From: Desulfocurvus sp.
GTDB lineage: Bacteria; Desulfobacterota; Desulfovibrionia; Desulfovibrionales; Desulfovibrionaceae
Length of the DNA: 64,000 nucleotides
Assembly (NCBI GenBank): GCA_020692325.1
Contig: JAIMKR010000008.1
Span: forward strand, 1 to 64,000
Direction: 5' to 3'
In this document: positions 17,395-27,061 of the stretch, one piece after another
How positions within the stretch are numbered: position 1 is the stretch's first letter
Layout: the number at the start of each line of letters is the position of its first letter
Notes under the pieces: generated by a model
Database searches by the model: none
Seen by the model: the letters and a program-made list of their open reading frames with translations, nothing else
What the model was told of the DNA's origin: nothing
Position numbers and translations under genes: made by a program

Positions 17395-17406
17395 GGGCGG
17401 GGTTCC

Positions 17407-18198
17407 TTATTCGGCCGGATTGGCTTGGGCGGCGACCCGGGCCGCGCCGTCGCGGCGCGCGGCCTCGCACTGCTCGTTGATGACGTGGGCCATGTAGCCG
17501 GCCCCGAATCCGTTGTCGATGTTCACCACGCTGATGCCCGGCGCGCAGGCGTTGAGCATGGTGAGCAGCGCGGCCAGCCCGCCGAAGCTCGCACCGTAGC
17601 CCACGCTCGTGGGCACGGCCACCACCGGCGCGGCCACGGCCCCGGCCACCACGGAGGGCAGCGCCCCGTCCATGCCGGCCACGGCCACCACGGCCCGCGC
17701 GTCGGCGAAGTCGTCCAGCACGGAAAGAAAACGGTGAATGCCCGCCACGCCGCAATCGTAGCGGCGCAGCACCCGGCTGCCCAGATGCTCGGCGGTTTGG
17801 GCGGCCTCCTCGGCCACGGGCAGATCCGCCGTGCCGGCGCTGATCACCACCACCTTGCCCACGGGCGTCTCCGGCCGCGTCTCCACGCGCAGCACGCGGC
17901 AGAGCGGATCGTAGCGCACGCCCTCCATGTCGCGCACGGCGGCGTAGTGCTCCGCGCCGGCGCGGGTGCCCAGCACGCGGCCCGTGCGGCCGGCCAGCTC
18001 GCGGAAAATGGCCGAGACATGCTCCGGCGTCTTGCCCTGGCAGAACACCACCTCGGCCTGTCCCTTGCGCAGCAGGCGTTGATGGTCCACCCGGGCGAAG
18101 GGCGACTCGGCCACGCTTTCACCCAGCAGCAGGCGTTTGAGTTCCGCCGCGCCCATGCGGCCCTGCCGGAAGTCTTCAAGCAGACTGTCCACGTTCAT
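17407..18198 (-). CDS. larB: LarB, pyridinium biscarboxylate synthase
   Basis: A 263-residue protein with the LarB pattern: a short helical N-terminus, KTPEHVSAIFREL, and a PurE-like C-terminal domain with VVVISAGTADLPVAEEAA, AVVAVAGMDGALPSVVAG and VPTSVGYGASFGGLAALLTML. LarB carboxylates and hydrolyses nicotinic acid adenine dinucleotide in the first step of nickel-pincer nucleotide synthesis. Its ATG overlaps the larE stop (18195-18198). No lactate racemase gene larA is in the window, so the enzyme that uses the cofactor lies elsewhere. Confidence 0.9.
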   Translation of the reverse strand: MNVDSLLEDFRQGRMGAAELKRLLLGESVAESPFARVDHQRLLRKGQAEVVFCQGKTPEHVSAIFRELAGRTGRVLGTRAGAEHYAAVRDMEGVRYDPLCRVLRVETRPETPVGKVVVISAGTADLPVAEEAAQTAEHLGSRVLRRYDCGVAGIHRFLSVLDDFADARAVVAVAGMDGALPSVVAGAVAAPVVAVPTSVGYGASFGGLAALLTMLNACAPGISVVNIDNGFGAGYMAHVINEQCEAARRDGAARVAAQANPAE

Positions 18199-18992
18199 TG
18201 ACGCATCCCCAGGGAAAAATTGCCGAAGCCAAGAAATCTCGCGCGCTCCGCGAGTCGGGGGCGCTGTCCCTCGGCGAACATGAGCTGGTTCGACCGCACG
18301 AGCAGGCGCACCGCGTCCGTCCCATTCGGTCCGGCTTCGGGCTCCAGCCGCGCCCGCAGGTCGATGAGACCGGCGTCCAGCGCGGCGCGCTCCATGCCCT
18401 CGATGGCGACGAGCCGCTTGTATGTCAGCTCGTGGCCGCTGGGCACGCGCGTGGCCAGACAGGAGTTCGCGGGATCGTCGGCGTTGGGCAGACCGGCCCG
18501 CCGGGCCAGCTCGCGCACGTCGGCCTTGGTCAGACCGCATTCGGCCAGCGGCGAGAGGCAGCCCGCCTCGGCCACGGCGCGGCGTCCGGGCCGGGCCGGA
18601 TCGTCGTCGTCGTTGGTGCCCTCGGCCAGATCGGCCGACGGGGGCAGAATTTCCCGCGCGGCGGCGCGCAGCTCGGCCAGCACGATGCGCTTGCACAGGT
18701 AGCAGCGGTCCGGCGGGTTGGCGCGCAGCTCGTTTTGGGGCAGCACCGCCACATCGCGGCGGATGACGCGTGCGCCGGTGCCGCCGGCGATGAACAGGCC
18801 CATGCGCTCGGCCCGCTGGCGCTCCATGGAGCAGATGAATTCCGAGCGCACGGTGACTCCGAGCGCCCGGTCGGCGAGGATTCTCCCCGCGGCCCAGAGG
18901 ACGAGTGAGCTGTCCACGCCGCCCGAGAAAGCCACGGCTACGGTTTCGCGGCGGCGGAAATAGTCGAGGAGCCGTTCGAGACGTTGGTCCAT
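18195..18992 (-). CDS. larE: LarE, ATP-dependent sulfur transferase
   Basis: A 265-residue PP-loop enzyme with the AMP-forming motif FSGGVDSSL near the N-terminus and the LarE signatures RSEFI and NSCLATRVPSG. LarE adds sulfur to the pyridinium biscarboxylate intermediate. Three cysteines stand out: two in RCYLCKR and one in NSCLATR. From family knowledge, a three-Cys arrangement goes with a [4Fe-4S]-dependent catalytic LarE rather than the sacrificial single-Cys type; this is inference. The start at 18992 follows AAGGA. First gene of larE-larB-larC. Confidence 0.9.
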   Translation of the reverse strand: MDQRLERLLDYFRRRETVAVAFSGGVDSSLVLWAAGRILADRALGVTVRSEFICSMERQRAERMGLFIAGGTGARVIRRDVAVLPQNELRANPPDRCYLCKRIVLAELRAAAREILPPSADLAEGTNDDDDPARPGRRAVAEAGCLSPLAECGLTKADVRELARRAGLPNADDPANSCLATRVPSGHELTYKRLVAIEGMERAALDAGLIDLRARLEPEAGPNGTDAVRLLVRSNQLMFAEGQRPRLAERARFLGFGNFSLGMRQ

Positions 18993-19619
18993 GCGTGTCC
19001 TTGGCTGGGGTTTGCGCGCGGTCGTGCGCGGCCCGGAGCCCATATAGGCCGGAGGGCCGCCGGAACGCAAGAGGCGGGCGGGCGCGTGTGGTCCCTCAAG
19101 AAGGTGTGTGTGGGCGGTCTTCCCGGATGCGTGGACCGGGGCTTGTGGCGTTGACGAGGAGAAGGCGCGTCCGCCTCCCCGGATCGCGCCAAGTCGTCTT
19201 TATCGCGAATGCTTCGTCGATCATCCATGGGCGTTCGCGGCGTTTCCGGGCGGAGATGCGCCAACGCCGCGAGGGGCGTTTCCGTGAACGGGAGGGAAGC
19301 CCCACCCGTGGCATTCGCTATGCGGCGACTGGCCCGGGGCCGCCCGCGTGGAGGAATGCTGCCCCTCTCGCGGCGCTGGTGTCCCCGGTGCGTGCGGGCG
19401 CGTGCGCCAGGGACGACTGTTTTTCCCCCGTCCGGGCCCCCCCGCACCCACGGGCGCAGGGGCCCGGCGGCGTATGGGGGGCGTTTCCCGATCGTTTTCC
19501 CTCGGTGCGGGAGCACACGGCTTTGTGGCGATGCCGGGACGACCCAGTGGGGGAGGGCGCCGCCATACCCACCCACGCGCGTGGGGGGGCGCGTGGACAA
19601 TGACGGGGAAACGTGGTCT
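18993..19619. other. Intergenic region between divergent larE and CgeB-like genes
   Basis: About 630 bases, GC-rich, with several G and C runs of five to seven bases. No frame reads as a plausible protein and I find no convincing hairpin-plus-T-run or canonical promoter. It must contain the promoters of the two divergent transcripts. Confidence 0.5.
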
Positions 19620-21347
19620 ATGCGGGACATGCGAATCTGTGCTGTGGCCATGCGCCTGGGCCGGGAGCTGCGGGCCATGGGACACGAGGTGGTGGACCTC
19701 TGGCCCGACGCGCCGCTGTTCGATCTGGCGGCCGAGCTCGACCGCCGGGACTTCGCGCCCGAACTCATCCTCCAGGAGGAGCGGCTTGGCCGGCGGGTGA
19801 CGCTGCTGGGGCTTTCGCGCTTTTCCTGCCCCAAGCTCTACTGGTCGCTGGACACGCACCTCAATCTCTTCTGGCAGCGTTTCTACCTGCGCCTGTTCGA
19901 CGGCGTGCTCACCCCGCACCTGTCGCTTTTGGAGCGGCGCGCGGACATGCCGCCGGCCGTGGGCCGCATGGCCATGTTCGCCCAGCCGCGCCCCTTCGTC
20001 CCCTTCGCCCTCCGTCGCATCCCCGTGGGCCTCGTGGCCCGGCTGACGCCGCAGCGGCCCGCGCGCCGCTGGTTGGCGGAGATGCTCGCCGGGCGCTTCG
20101 GCGCGGTCGTCGCGCAGGATTTGTCCTTCGCGGACATGCTCGACCGCTACGCCGACACGCGGCTGGCCCCCAACGAGTCGCTGCTGGGCGAGGTCAACTT
20201 CCGTCTCATGGAGACGGCGGGCTGCGGCTGTCTCGTCCTCTCGCCCGACGTGGGCCCGGATCAGGATGCGCTTTTCGAGCCGGGCCGGGAGATCGCCACG
20301 TATTCCCACGGGCTGGAGCTGGCGGCGCTCATTGACCATTACCTGGCCCGGCCGGAGGAGGCCGAACGCATGGGCCGCGCCGCCTGGGAGCGCGTGCAAC
20401 GCTCGCACCTGCCCCGGCGACGGGCGGAGCGGGCGCTGGAGTTCGCCGCCACGCTTGGATGCGGCGCGGCGCGGGGAGTGGACGCCGAGACCGCGCTCCT
20501 GCTCGCGTTGTGCGAAATGTGGCGCGGCGGCGTGACGGAGGCCAATCCCCGCGCGCTTGTGGCTACGTTGGAGCGGCTGCCGGCGACGCCGGAAATCGTG
20601 GCCGAGCGGCTGATTCTGCTCGTGGAGGCCGGACTGGCCAACGGCGAAGCGGATGGCGGGGAAGCGGCTCGGATTTTTTTGCGGGAGCTGCTGGCGGGAG
20701 CGGTCTTCGCCGGTGATCTCGATGTGGATCTGACCGGGTCCATGGCCGGCGTGCTGCTTGATGATTTCGGTTTGGCGCGGGCGTTCTGGCTGCGTCGGGT
20801 CATGGCTGCCCGGCACGATCAATCCGGCCCGGCTGGTCAATTGGGCCGGGGCGGCCTGGGCCGCCAGGCGGGCGGTCCGCGTCCGTCGCCGCCGGGGGAT
20901 CCGGCCCGGCTGTGCCGCTGGTGGGCGGGCGAACTCGCCGCCGCCGGGCGCATCGGCTCGGACGGCTTTCCCTTCGACCCCGCGTCGCGGCTGCCGCGCT
21001 CGGCCATGGAGTGCCTGCACTTGGCCTTGCGGCTCGATCCCGAGGACAGCGAGGCCGCGCGCCGGCTGGATGCGTTGGCCGCGACCCTGCCCGGCCGCGA
21101 CTATCTGCGCCTGTCCCTGCTTTCCACGCTGACCCTGCGTGGTCCCGAGGACTGGCGCGCCGGGCTCGGGCTCGGTCTTGCCGGGCTCAAATGTTGCCGG
21201 CTGGATGCGGGGCTGGCGGATATCGCCCGCGCTGCGGAACTGGCGCGGACCCAGGGCAGGGCCGCATCCTTCGCCCGCGCGCTGGCCGCGCGGGATCCAC
21301 GCGGCGTGGTTGCCGCCGCGTTGCGGGAGAACCCCGGCGGAGCCTAG
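19620..21347 (+). CDS. CgeB-like glycosyltransferase
   Basis: A 575-residue cytosolic protein. Residues 1-280 match the CgeB/Glyco_trans_1_2 pattern: KLYWSLDTHLNLFW, an APNESLLGEVNFRLMETAGCGC donor-site region, and FEPGREIATYSHGLEL. The C-terminal half is Ala-rich and helical with unclear function. The start is ATG 19620 or 19629; neither has a strong ribosome site. It converges on the DUF115 operon with overlapping stops (CTAG, 21344-21347). Its neighbours suggest protein or flagellin glycosylation, which is inference. Confidence 0.75.
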   Translation: MRDMRICAVAMRLGRELRAMGHEVVDLWPDAPLFDLAAELDRRDFAPELILQEERLGRRVTLLGLSRFSCPKLYWSLDTHLNLFWQRFYLRLFDGVLTPHLSLLERRADMPPAVGRMAMFAQPRPFVPFALRRIPVGLVARLTPQRPARRWLAEMLAGRFGAVVAQDLSFADMLDRYADTRLAPNESLLGEVNFRLMETAGCGCLVLSPDVGPDQDALFEPGREIATYSHGLELAALIDHYLARPEEAERMGRAAWERVQRSHLPRRRAERALEFAATLGCGAARGVDAETALLLALCEMWRGGVTEANPRALVATLERLPATPEIVAERLILLVEAGLANGEADGGEAARIFLRELLAGAVFAGDLDVDLTGSMAGVLLDDFGLARAFWLRRVMAARHDQSGPAGQLGRGGLGRQAGGPRPSPPGDPARLCRWWAGELAAAGRIGSDGFPFDPASRLPRSAMECLHLALRLDPEDSEAARRLDALAATLPGRDYLRLSLLSTLTLRGPEDWRAGLGLGLAGLKCCRLDAGLADIARAAELARTQGRAASFARALAARDPRGVVAAALRENPGGA

Positions 21348-23125
21348 GTGGCGGGGCGCTGCGGCGCGTCGCCCAGCAATTCGTCCATGAGCAGCAGATT
21401 GTCCGGCCGGAGCAGGGCGGTCAGGTAGCGAAACTCGCGCGCGCAGCCGGGGGCCAGCAGCGCCACGCCCTGTCGGGAAAGCCACATGTCGAGGACGGCC
21501 ATGTCCACCACGCCACCCGAGGGCTCGGGCTGGCCGCCTGCCAGACTGCGCACGCCCACGGGCCGCCAGTCCCATCCGGGCGCGAAGGCGGCGAGCCGCT
21601 GCAACACCTCCGTCTCCTCCTCGGCCGTGACCAGCACGGGCAGGGTCCGGCCCTCCCCGGCGGCGCGGAACAGTGCGACCGTGTTGCGGGCGAAGCGCGC
21701 GGCGTCGCACAACTCGTTGGCAAGGCCCCGCGCACAGCGCAGCACGCCCTCGGGCGTGGCCGGACGGAACCACGGCAGGTTGGCCGTGACGTAGGCGTGA
21801 CAAGGGTGCCGCGTCACCCCCGCCGGGTCGGCCAGGGCCAGTGTGGTCAACAGATCTCGACCATGTTCGGACTGGGCCAATGCCTCGGCGTACCAGGCTT
21901 GCGCCGCCGGCAGGTCGATGGCCTCCCGTCGTTTCGCCGCCAGGTCGGCCTTCTCCAAAAAAGGTGTTTTGTCCAGGACGGGCGCGTCCAGGGCTTCCGC
22001 GAGGTCCATGGGGGAGAACACGTGCCGGTCCAGCAGGCTGAGGCGCGAGAGGTTGCGGAAGCGCGTGCCGCGCGCGCGGTGGATGTCGCGGGCGAAGAGT
22101 TCGGCCTCGGCGGCGGCGGCGAAGAACTGGAGCGGGGTCTGGGCCTGCCTTCCGTCGGCGTCGGCCAGCCGCACCGTCTGACCGTCGCACAGCGGCGGCC
22201 CGGCGTGGGCCGGCGGCTCGGGCGTCCGCGCCGGGTCTCCTCCGTCGTAGTAGAAGGCGTCGGGCAGGGTGCGCAGGTCCGCCCCGGCCAGCAGGGCCAC
22301 GGGCGCGGCCAGCGCCTCCAGCGCGCCCAGGCAGGCCAGCAGCGAGCTGGTCCACGATTCGCGCAGGCGCCACGGGTTGGGCAGGAGCGACAGGTTGAAG
22401 CTGTCGATGAAGAACGTGTGCCGGAAGTGCCGGGCGAAGCCGCTCACCGGGGCGAGGGACAGGCTGAGCAGCACGGCGTTCGGGTAATTCTCGTCCGGGG
22501 TGTGGAAGTGCGCCTGCATGGGCAGGGTGTCCAGCTGCACCAGCACGTCCGGCTCCACGCCGCGCGCGCGCAAAAAAGGCAGCGTCCGCGAGATTGTGAC
22601 CACCAAGTGGCGTTTGGCCAGCTCGGGCAGGGCGTCGCCCAGGCGCGCCAGCGAGGGCCCGGGCATGAGCAGCAGGCAGGGCAGCCCGACGTTCTCCTCC
22701 GCCAGCTTCTCGGCCAGCGGGCAGCGCAGGTGCAGCGGCGTGTTGCGCCACTGGTTCAGCTGGTGCAGGAATTCCGGCAGTGGGGTCTGGTGGCGCAGGC
22801 CCAGCACGTCCGGCACGCGGCCGCTTTGCGCGGGCATGTCCACGAATTTGACGAAGAGCAGCGCCAGCAGCTTGTGCGCCTGCAACACCGCGCCCGGGGC
22901 GCGTTCGTATTCCGCGCTGGCGGTGACGAGGGCCAGTCCATCGGCCATGCGCCGGGGATCCAGGTGCGAAAGCTCGCGCATGGCCGCCGCGTTCACGCGG
23001 TCGAACACCAGCAGGCGCTCGGCAGGCAGGCCGGGCGAAGACGCCGGCCGGCCCAGGCAGATCACGAGACCTTGCGCGCCCTCCGGCGGACGGTCCGCCA
23101 CGGCGAGAAATTCCGGGCGGCTCAT
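21344..23125 (-). CDS. DUF115 (Maf/MptE-like) motility-associated protein
   Basis: A 593-residue protein with the DUF115 domain in its middle: LLMPGPSLARLGDALPELA, VTISRTLPFLRARGVEPDVLVQLD, SLSLAPVSGFARHF and a SSLLACLGALEALAAPVALLAGADL block. This domain is shared by MptE-like pyrophosphokinases and by Maf proteins, which attach nonulosonic sugars to flagellin. The ATG overlaps the stop of the preceding glycosyltransferase gene (23122-23125). Role in flagellin or surface glycosylation is inferred from the family and neighbours. No flagellin gene is in the window. Confidence 0.75.
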   Translation of the reverse strand: MSRPEFLAVADRPPEGAQGLVICLGRPASSPGLPAERLLVFDRVNAAAMRELSHLDPRRMADGLALVTASAEYERAPGAVLQAHKLLALLFVKFVDMPAQSGRVPDVLGLRHQTPLPEFLHQLNQWRNTPLHLRCPLAEKLAEENVGLPCLLLMPGPSLARLGDALPELAKRHLVVTISRTLPFLRARGVEPDVLVQLDTLPMQAHFHTPDENYPNAVLLSLSLAPVSGFARHFRHTFFIDSFNLSLLPNPWRLRESWTSSLLACLGALEALAAPVALLAGADLRTLPDAFYYDGGDPARTPEPPAHAGPPLCDGQTVRLADADGRQAQTPLQFFAAAAEAELFARDIHRARGTRFRNLSRLSLLDRHVFSPMDLAEALDAPVLDKTPFLEKADLAAKRREAIDLPAAQAWYAEALAQSEHGRDLLTTLALADPAGVTRHPCHAYVTANLPWFRPATPEGVLRCARGLANELCDAARFARNTVALFRAAGEGRTLPVLVTAEEETEVLQRLAAFAPGWDWRPVGVRSLAGGQPEPSGGVVDMAVLDMWLSRQGVALLAPGCAREFRYLTALLRPDNLLLMDELLGDAPQRPAT

Positions 23126-24765
23126 GCCTGCCCCTTCTCGTTGGATTGCGTCCACGGCAGCAGGCTCAGGTTGTCCAGACCGGCCAGTTGGGCGAAGTGG
23201 GGCAGGTGTTTGTAATACAATTTGATGTCGTTGCCGATGACGTTGCCCACGCGGGCGATGTCGCCGTGGTCGGAGCGCATTCCCACGCCCGAGGACTGCT
23301 TGTGCACGCAGGAGACGAGCCCGCAGTACATGGCCTTCCAGCCGGCCAGACACAGGCACAGGTCGTGGTCCATGTCGTCCACCTGGCTGGGCGAGAAGCG
23401 GATGTCGAAGGTCGGAACGTCGCGCAAGGCGGCGGCGCGGAACAAATGCAGGCAGCCCATGACCGAGCGCGTCTCACGGATGAAGTCGTAGGTTCCGTTG
23501 TCGAACTGACGGTCCGGCGCGGGCAGACTCAGCTTCAGCAGGTCCGGGGTGGCCACGCCCACGTAGCGGTACAGGAACTGGAGCATGGCCGGTTCGCCCG
23601 GGAACACCACCTTGCAGCCCACCACGCCCACGGCCGGGTCGCGCTCGGCCACGGTGAGAAACCATTCCAGCCAGTCGCGGGGAACCTCCACGTCGTCGTC
23701 GAGGAAGGCCACGTAGTCGGCCGCCCGGCTTTCCGGCCGGTCGATGAGCCAGTTGCGCGCGGCCGGCGCGCCGATGTTCACCGGCAGGGTGATGATCTCG
23801 TAGGGATTGTTCGGGAACAGCGCGCGGGTCTGCTCGGCCATGGCGCTGCTGTCGTCGGTGCAGCCGTTGAGCAGCACCGTTACCGAGGCCCGGCCGATGT
23901 TCGAGGCGGCCAGACTCTCCAGCGTTTCCCGCAGCACATTGGACTTGTTGTAGGAATACAGGCAGATGGCCGTGCTCCGCTTGGCGGGCAGCGTGGCGTC
24001 CTTTTCGCTCGGGCTTCGCAGTTCGCCCAGGCGGAAGCGCGCGGCGGACTGCGAGGGGTCCAGCGCCAGCGAGCGTTCGTAGCAGTCGATGGCGTCGGCC
24101 GCGTCGCCCATGGCGCGTCGCATCTCGGCCGCGAAATTCAGGTTCACCTCGCGCTTGGCTGGCTCGGGCAGCTGGTCCCACAGCCGCGCCGCCTCGCCGG
24201 TCCGGTTCATGGCCGCGTCATGGCGGAAGAGCATTCCATGGAAGTCGTCCTGCAGGCGCCGCGGGCACTTGAAAACGGAAACCCAGTCCGGGGCGCGGCC
24301 CAGGTAGGCGTCGGCCTGCAACAGCAGCCCGGCGGCCTGCGTGTAGGTCGGATAGACCGCGATGAGCTTGCGCAGGAACTCCGAGGCGTCCTCGGCCTCG
24401 CGGCCCAGATCCATGCCCAGGATCATCTTGAAGGTTTCGGGCTCGAAGTTCGTCTTGTCCAGAATCTCCGCCTTGATGGCGGCCTCCGGCATGGCGGCGA
24501 TGGCCGCGCCGCGCATGTTCACGATGTCGAAGGGCGAGAGTTGCAGGCACTTGTCCAGCAGGTATTCCAGAGGGACGCGGGCCAGGTCCGCGTGCTCCCC
24601 GTTGAAGGCCGAGAGGAAGCGGTTGAGGTAGCAGATGGCCAGCGAGCGGTCGAGCAGGAAGTTGTGCCGGTAGTTCTCGAAGTGCCGAAGGACCTCGGCG
24701 GGCGGCAGGCTGGCCAGTTCGCCGGAGAGTCCCTCGGACAGGATGCGGAAGTAGTCCTTATGCAT
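23122..24765 (-). CDS. TPR-like and family 2 glycosyltransferase fusion
   Basis: A 547-residue protein. Residues 1 to about 265 are helical and TPR-like (AAEMRRAMGDAADAIDCYERSLALDPS is a typical unit). The rest is a GT-A glycosyltransferase: ICLYSYNKSNVLRETLESL, VLLNGCTDDSS, and a nucleotide-sugar/metal site VAFLDDDVEVP. The start follows AAGGA. It sits 20 bases after the SPASM gene and overlaps the DUF115 gene by 4 bases, so all three form an operon. Sugar and target are unknown. Confidence 0.8.
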   Translation of the reverse strand: MHKDYFRILSEGLSGELASLPPAEVLRHFENYRHNFLLDRSLAICYLNRFLSAFNGEHADLARVPLEYLLDKCLQLSPFDIVNMRGAAIAAMPEAAIKAEILDKTNFEPETFKMILGMDLGREAEDASEFLRKLIAVYPTYTQAAGLLLQADAYLGRAPDWVSVFKCPRRLQDDFHGMLFRHDAAMNRTGEAARLWDQLPEPAKREVNLNFAAEMRRAMGDAADAIDCYERSLALDPSQSAARFRLGELRSPSEKDATLPAKRSTAICLYSYNKSNVLRETLESLAASNIGRASVTVLLNGCTDDSSAMAEQTRALFPNNPYEIITLPVNIGAPAARNWLIDRPESRAADYVAFLDDDVEVPRDWLEWFLTVAERDPAVGVVGCKVVFPGEPAMLQFLYRYVGVATPDLLKLSLPAPDRQFDNGTYDFIRETRSVMGCLHLFRAAALRDVPTFDIRFSPSQVDDMDHDLCLCLAGWKAMYCGLVSCVHKQSSGVGMRSDHGDIARVGNVIGNDIKLYYKHLPHFAQLAGLDNLSLLPWTQSNEKGQA

Positions 24766-24785
24766 CGTTTTTCCTTGCGGCGGCG

Positions 24786-25277
24786 TCACATGGCCATGGG
24801 TTCGGCCTCGGCGTGCCGGGCGATCATCTGGGCGGCGAGCTCCGCGTTGGGGATGTGGCTGGCCACGAGGTCGGGCTTTTGCTTGCACAGGGTGCAGTCG
24901 CGGCACATGAGCGGTTCGTCCGCCGTGTTCACGGTTTCGCGCAGGCGCACCCAGAAGGGGTCGTTCCACATGGCGGCGAAGCCGTCGCGGAAGATGTTCC
25001 CCCGGCGTATCTGCGTGCCGCAGCACAGGCCGATTTTGCCGTCCAGCTCCACGGCCATGAACTTGAAGGGAAAGTCGCACTGGCTGGTGTTCATCCAGCT
25101 TTCCTCCTGCGGTTGTCCGGCGTCGAAGAGCCTCGGCGGCATCACGTCCACCCAGCGGGCGCGGCCGATCTCGCGTGCGAGCAGCATCTTCTCGTCGCTG
25201 AGCTCCCCGACGTGGTTGCGCATGCTGACCTGCCGCGTGATGTTGTTTATGACCTTGATGTTCTGGGCGTAACGCAT
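24786..25277 (-). CDS. SPASM-domain protein lacking a radical SAM core
   Basis: A protein of about 163 residues that looks like the C-terminal half of a radical SAM/SPASM enzyme. The Cys-rich block reads QCDFPFKFMAVELDGKIGLC, then CGTQIRRGNIF and CRDCTLCKQKP, so seven cysteines are available for auxiliary iron-sulfur clusters. The CxxxCxxC radical SAM motif is absent, and only about 330 bases separate the start from the next gene, too little for the missing core. The start at 25277 has GGAG 6 bases upstream; ATGs at 25292 and 25379 are alternatives. It is either a truncated remnant or a stand-alone SPASM partner. First gene of the glycosyltransferase/DUF115 operon. Confidence 0.6.
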   Translation of the reverse strand: MRYAQNIKVINNITRQVSMRNHVGELSDEKMLLAREIGRARWVDVMPPRLFDAGQPQEESWMNTSQCDFPFKFMAVELDGKIGLCCGTQIRRGNIFRDGFAAMWNDPFWVRLRETVNTADEPLMCRDCTLCKQKPDLVASHIPNAELAAQMIARHAEAEPMAM

Positions 25278-25611
25278 GGCCTGCTCCGTCATTTTTCGCG
25301 TTGCGGGGCTGGGGAGGCCCCATCGCGGCCGTGACGGCGCATTGGCGCTGGCGGTCGCTTGCGCTTCGCGTTTGCACATTTCGCGCCATGCGGGGGGATG
25401 GACATCCGAACGGTGGAAAACGCTCCGGCGATCCCGCGCCCTTTCATGTCGTGACCATCGGGTGTGGAAAGTCTGCCCGGACGGGGGCCGCTCGACGGAC
25501 CTGTGTCGATTTGGCGGTGGCGGGGATGTTCACCCGGGCTTTCGTCCGGCGGTTGCGCTTTCGCGAACCGGATCCGCCCGATGTTGGCCGAGTGAACACC
25601 CTTCTCTTACT
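25278..25611. other. Intergenic region upstream of the SPASM operon
   Basis: About 330 bases between the SPASM gene and the end of the MATE gene. No frame continues the radical SAM core and no clear promoter or terminator was recognised. Confidence 0.4.
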
Positions 25612-27060
25612 TCACGGCTGATCGCAGTTTCCGCCGTGTCCGTCGCGCGCCGGATCGTCCGTCGCGTTCTCGATGACGCGTCGCCGCGTCCAGGCCCCGT
25701 GGCGGAAGCGCAGCCAGAACGCGGTCGCCAGCACGCAGATGTACGCCGTGAGCGCCAGCCACGGCCCGTGGATGCCGCCCACGCCCGCGCGCACGGCCAG
25801 CCACGCGGGGGCGATGAGCACGCACACGCTGGCGAAGAGCATGACGTACATGAGGAATTTTGTATCGCCCGCGCCCTTGAGCGCGCCGAAATACGTCAGC
25901 GATACGCCATCGACCATGCTGTAGAGCGCCACATAGCGCAGCAGCACCACGGTCATGGCCTGGATGTCGGAGAACGCCGCGCCCTCGGACAGGGCGGAGG
26001 AGCCCGACGGCCGGAACAGCTCGATGAGCGGTCCCGGCGCGAAAATGAAGATCAGGCTCACGCCGCCCATCCACGTCAGCGCGAGGGCGAGTGTGCTCGA
26101 CGCGGCGCGGCGGGCGCGGTCCGGTCGGCCCTGGCCCTGGCTGCGGCCCGTGAGGATGCTGGCCGCCACGGACAGCCCGATGAGTGGCAGATACGTCAGG
26201 CCGTTGATGGAGAAGGCGATGTTCGTGGCCGAGAGTTCGATGAGCCCCAGGCGGCCCACGAGCAACGAGAAGCCCGTCATGGCCATGATGTCCAGGAAGA
26301 ACTGCGCGCCCGAGGGCAGGCCGATCTCCAGCAGTCGGGTGATCATGTCGCGCTCGGGCCGCCAGGCGCTACGGACGTTGTGACGTTTTTCCGCCTCGGG
26401 CGAGAGCAGCAGCAGCAGGGCGAAGAGCAGGCACGAGAACGCCTCGCCCGTCACCGTGGCCCAGGCCGCGCCGGCTATGCCCAGCTCCGGCGCGCCGAAC
26501 CGGCCGAAGATGAGCGCGTAGTCCAGCGGGACGTTGAGAACCGCGCCGGCGATGTTCACCAGCATGACAGGCACCGTGCGCCCCAGGCCGGAAAAATAGC
26601 CCGAGAGCGCTGTGGAGAGCACCACGAAGCCGCCGCCCAGCGTCAGAATGCGGAAGTACCGCACTTCCAGGGCGCGTACGGGGGCCGGGTGCCCGGCCAG
26701 ATCGAACAAGGGACCGCCCAACCCTGCCAGCAGCGCCAAAAGCGCGCCGGCGGCCACACTGAACCAAACGCCCGCCCACAGGGCCGCGCCCACGCGTCGC
26801 GGCCGGCAGGCTCCGTGGTACTGCGCGGCCAGCACGCCCACGCATGTGGCCACGCCCATGAAGAACGACGTGGCGAAGAACGAGACCATCCCGCCCGGCA
26901 CCGCCGCCGCCAGTTCGAACACATCGTGCCGGCCCAGAAAGATCCGGTCCGTGAACTGCATGAGCGTGGAGCTGCCCATGCTGATCATGAGCGGCGCGCC
27001 CACGGCCAGCACCTCGCGGCAGCCGCAGATTCCGCCCCAGCGATCACGGAGCCTGGACAC
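25612..27060 (-). CDS. MATE family efflux transporter
   Basis: A 482-residue inner-membrane protein with about twelve hydrophobic segments and the MATE pattern: VGAPLMISMGSSTLMQFTDRIFLGR at the N-terminus, GYFSGLGRTVPVM in the middle, and GLPSGAQFFLDIMAMTGF opening the second half. These carriers expel drugs or metabolites by sodium or proton antiport. The start is GTG at 27060, one base after the stop of the flavoprotein gene, so the two are translationally linked. Substrate unknown. Confidence 0.9.
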   Translation of the reverse strand: MSRLRDRWGGICGCREVLAVGAPLMISMGSSTLMQFTDRIFLGRHDVFELAAAVPGGMVSFFATSFFMGVATCVGVLAAQYHGACRPRRVGAALWAGVWFSVAAGALLALLAGLGGPLFDLAGHPAPVRALEVRYFRILTLGGGFVVLSTALSGYFSGLGRTVPVMLVNIAGAVLNVPLDYALIFGRFGAPELGIAGAAWATVTGEAFSCLLFALLLLLSPEAEKRHNVRSAWRPERDMITRLLEIGLPSGAQFFLDIMAMTGFSLLVGRLGLIELSATNIAFSINGLTYLPLIGLSVAASILTGRSQGQGRPDRARRAASSTLALALTWMGGVSLIFIFAPGPLIELFRPSGSSALSEGAAFSDIQAMTVVLLRYVALYSMVDGVSLTYFGALKGAGDTKFLMYVMLFASVCVLIAPAWLAVRAGVGGIHGPWLALTAYICVLATAFWLRFRHGAWTRRRVIENATDDPARDGHGGNCDQP

Positions 27061-27061
27061 G

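Noticed and set aside
19221-22751. A 1,176-codon open frame on the minus strand
   Set aside because: It spans the CgeB-like gene antisense and part of the DUF115 gene in the wrong frame, with no domain motif; GC-rich codon structure explains the lack of stops.
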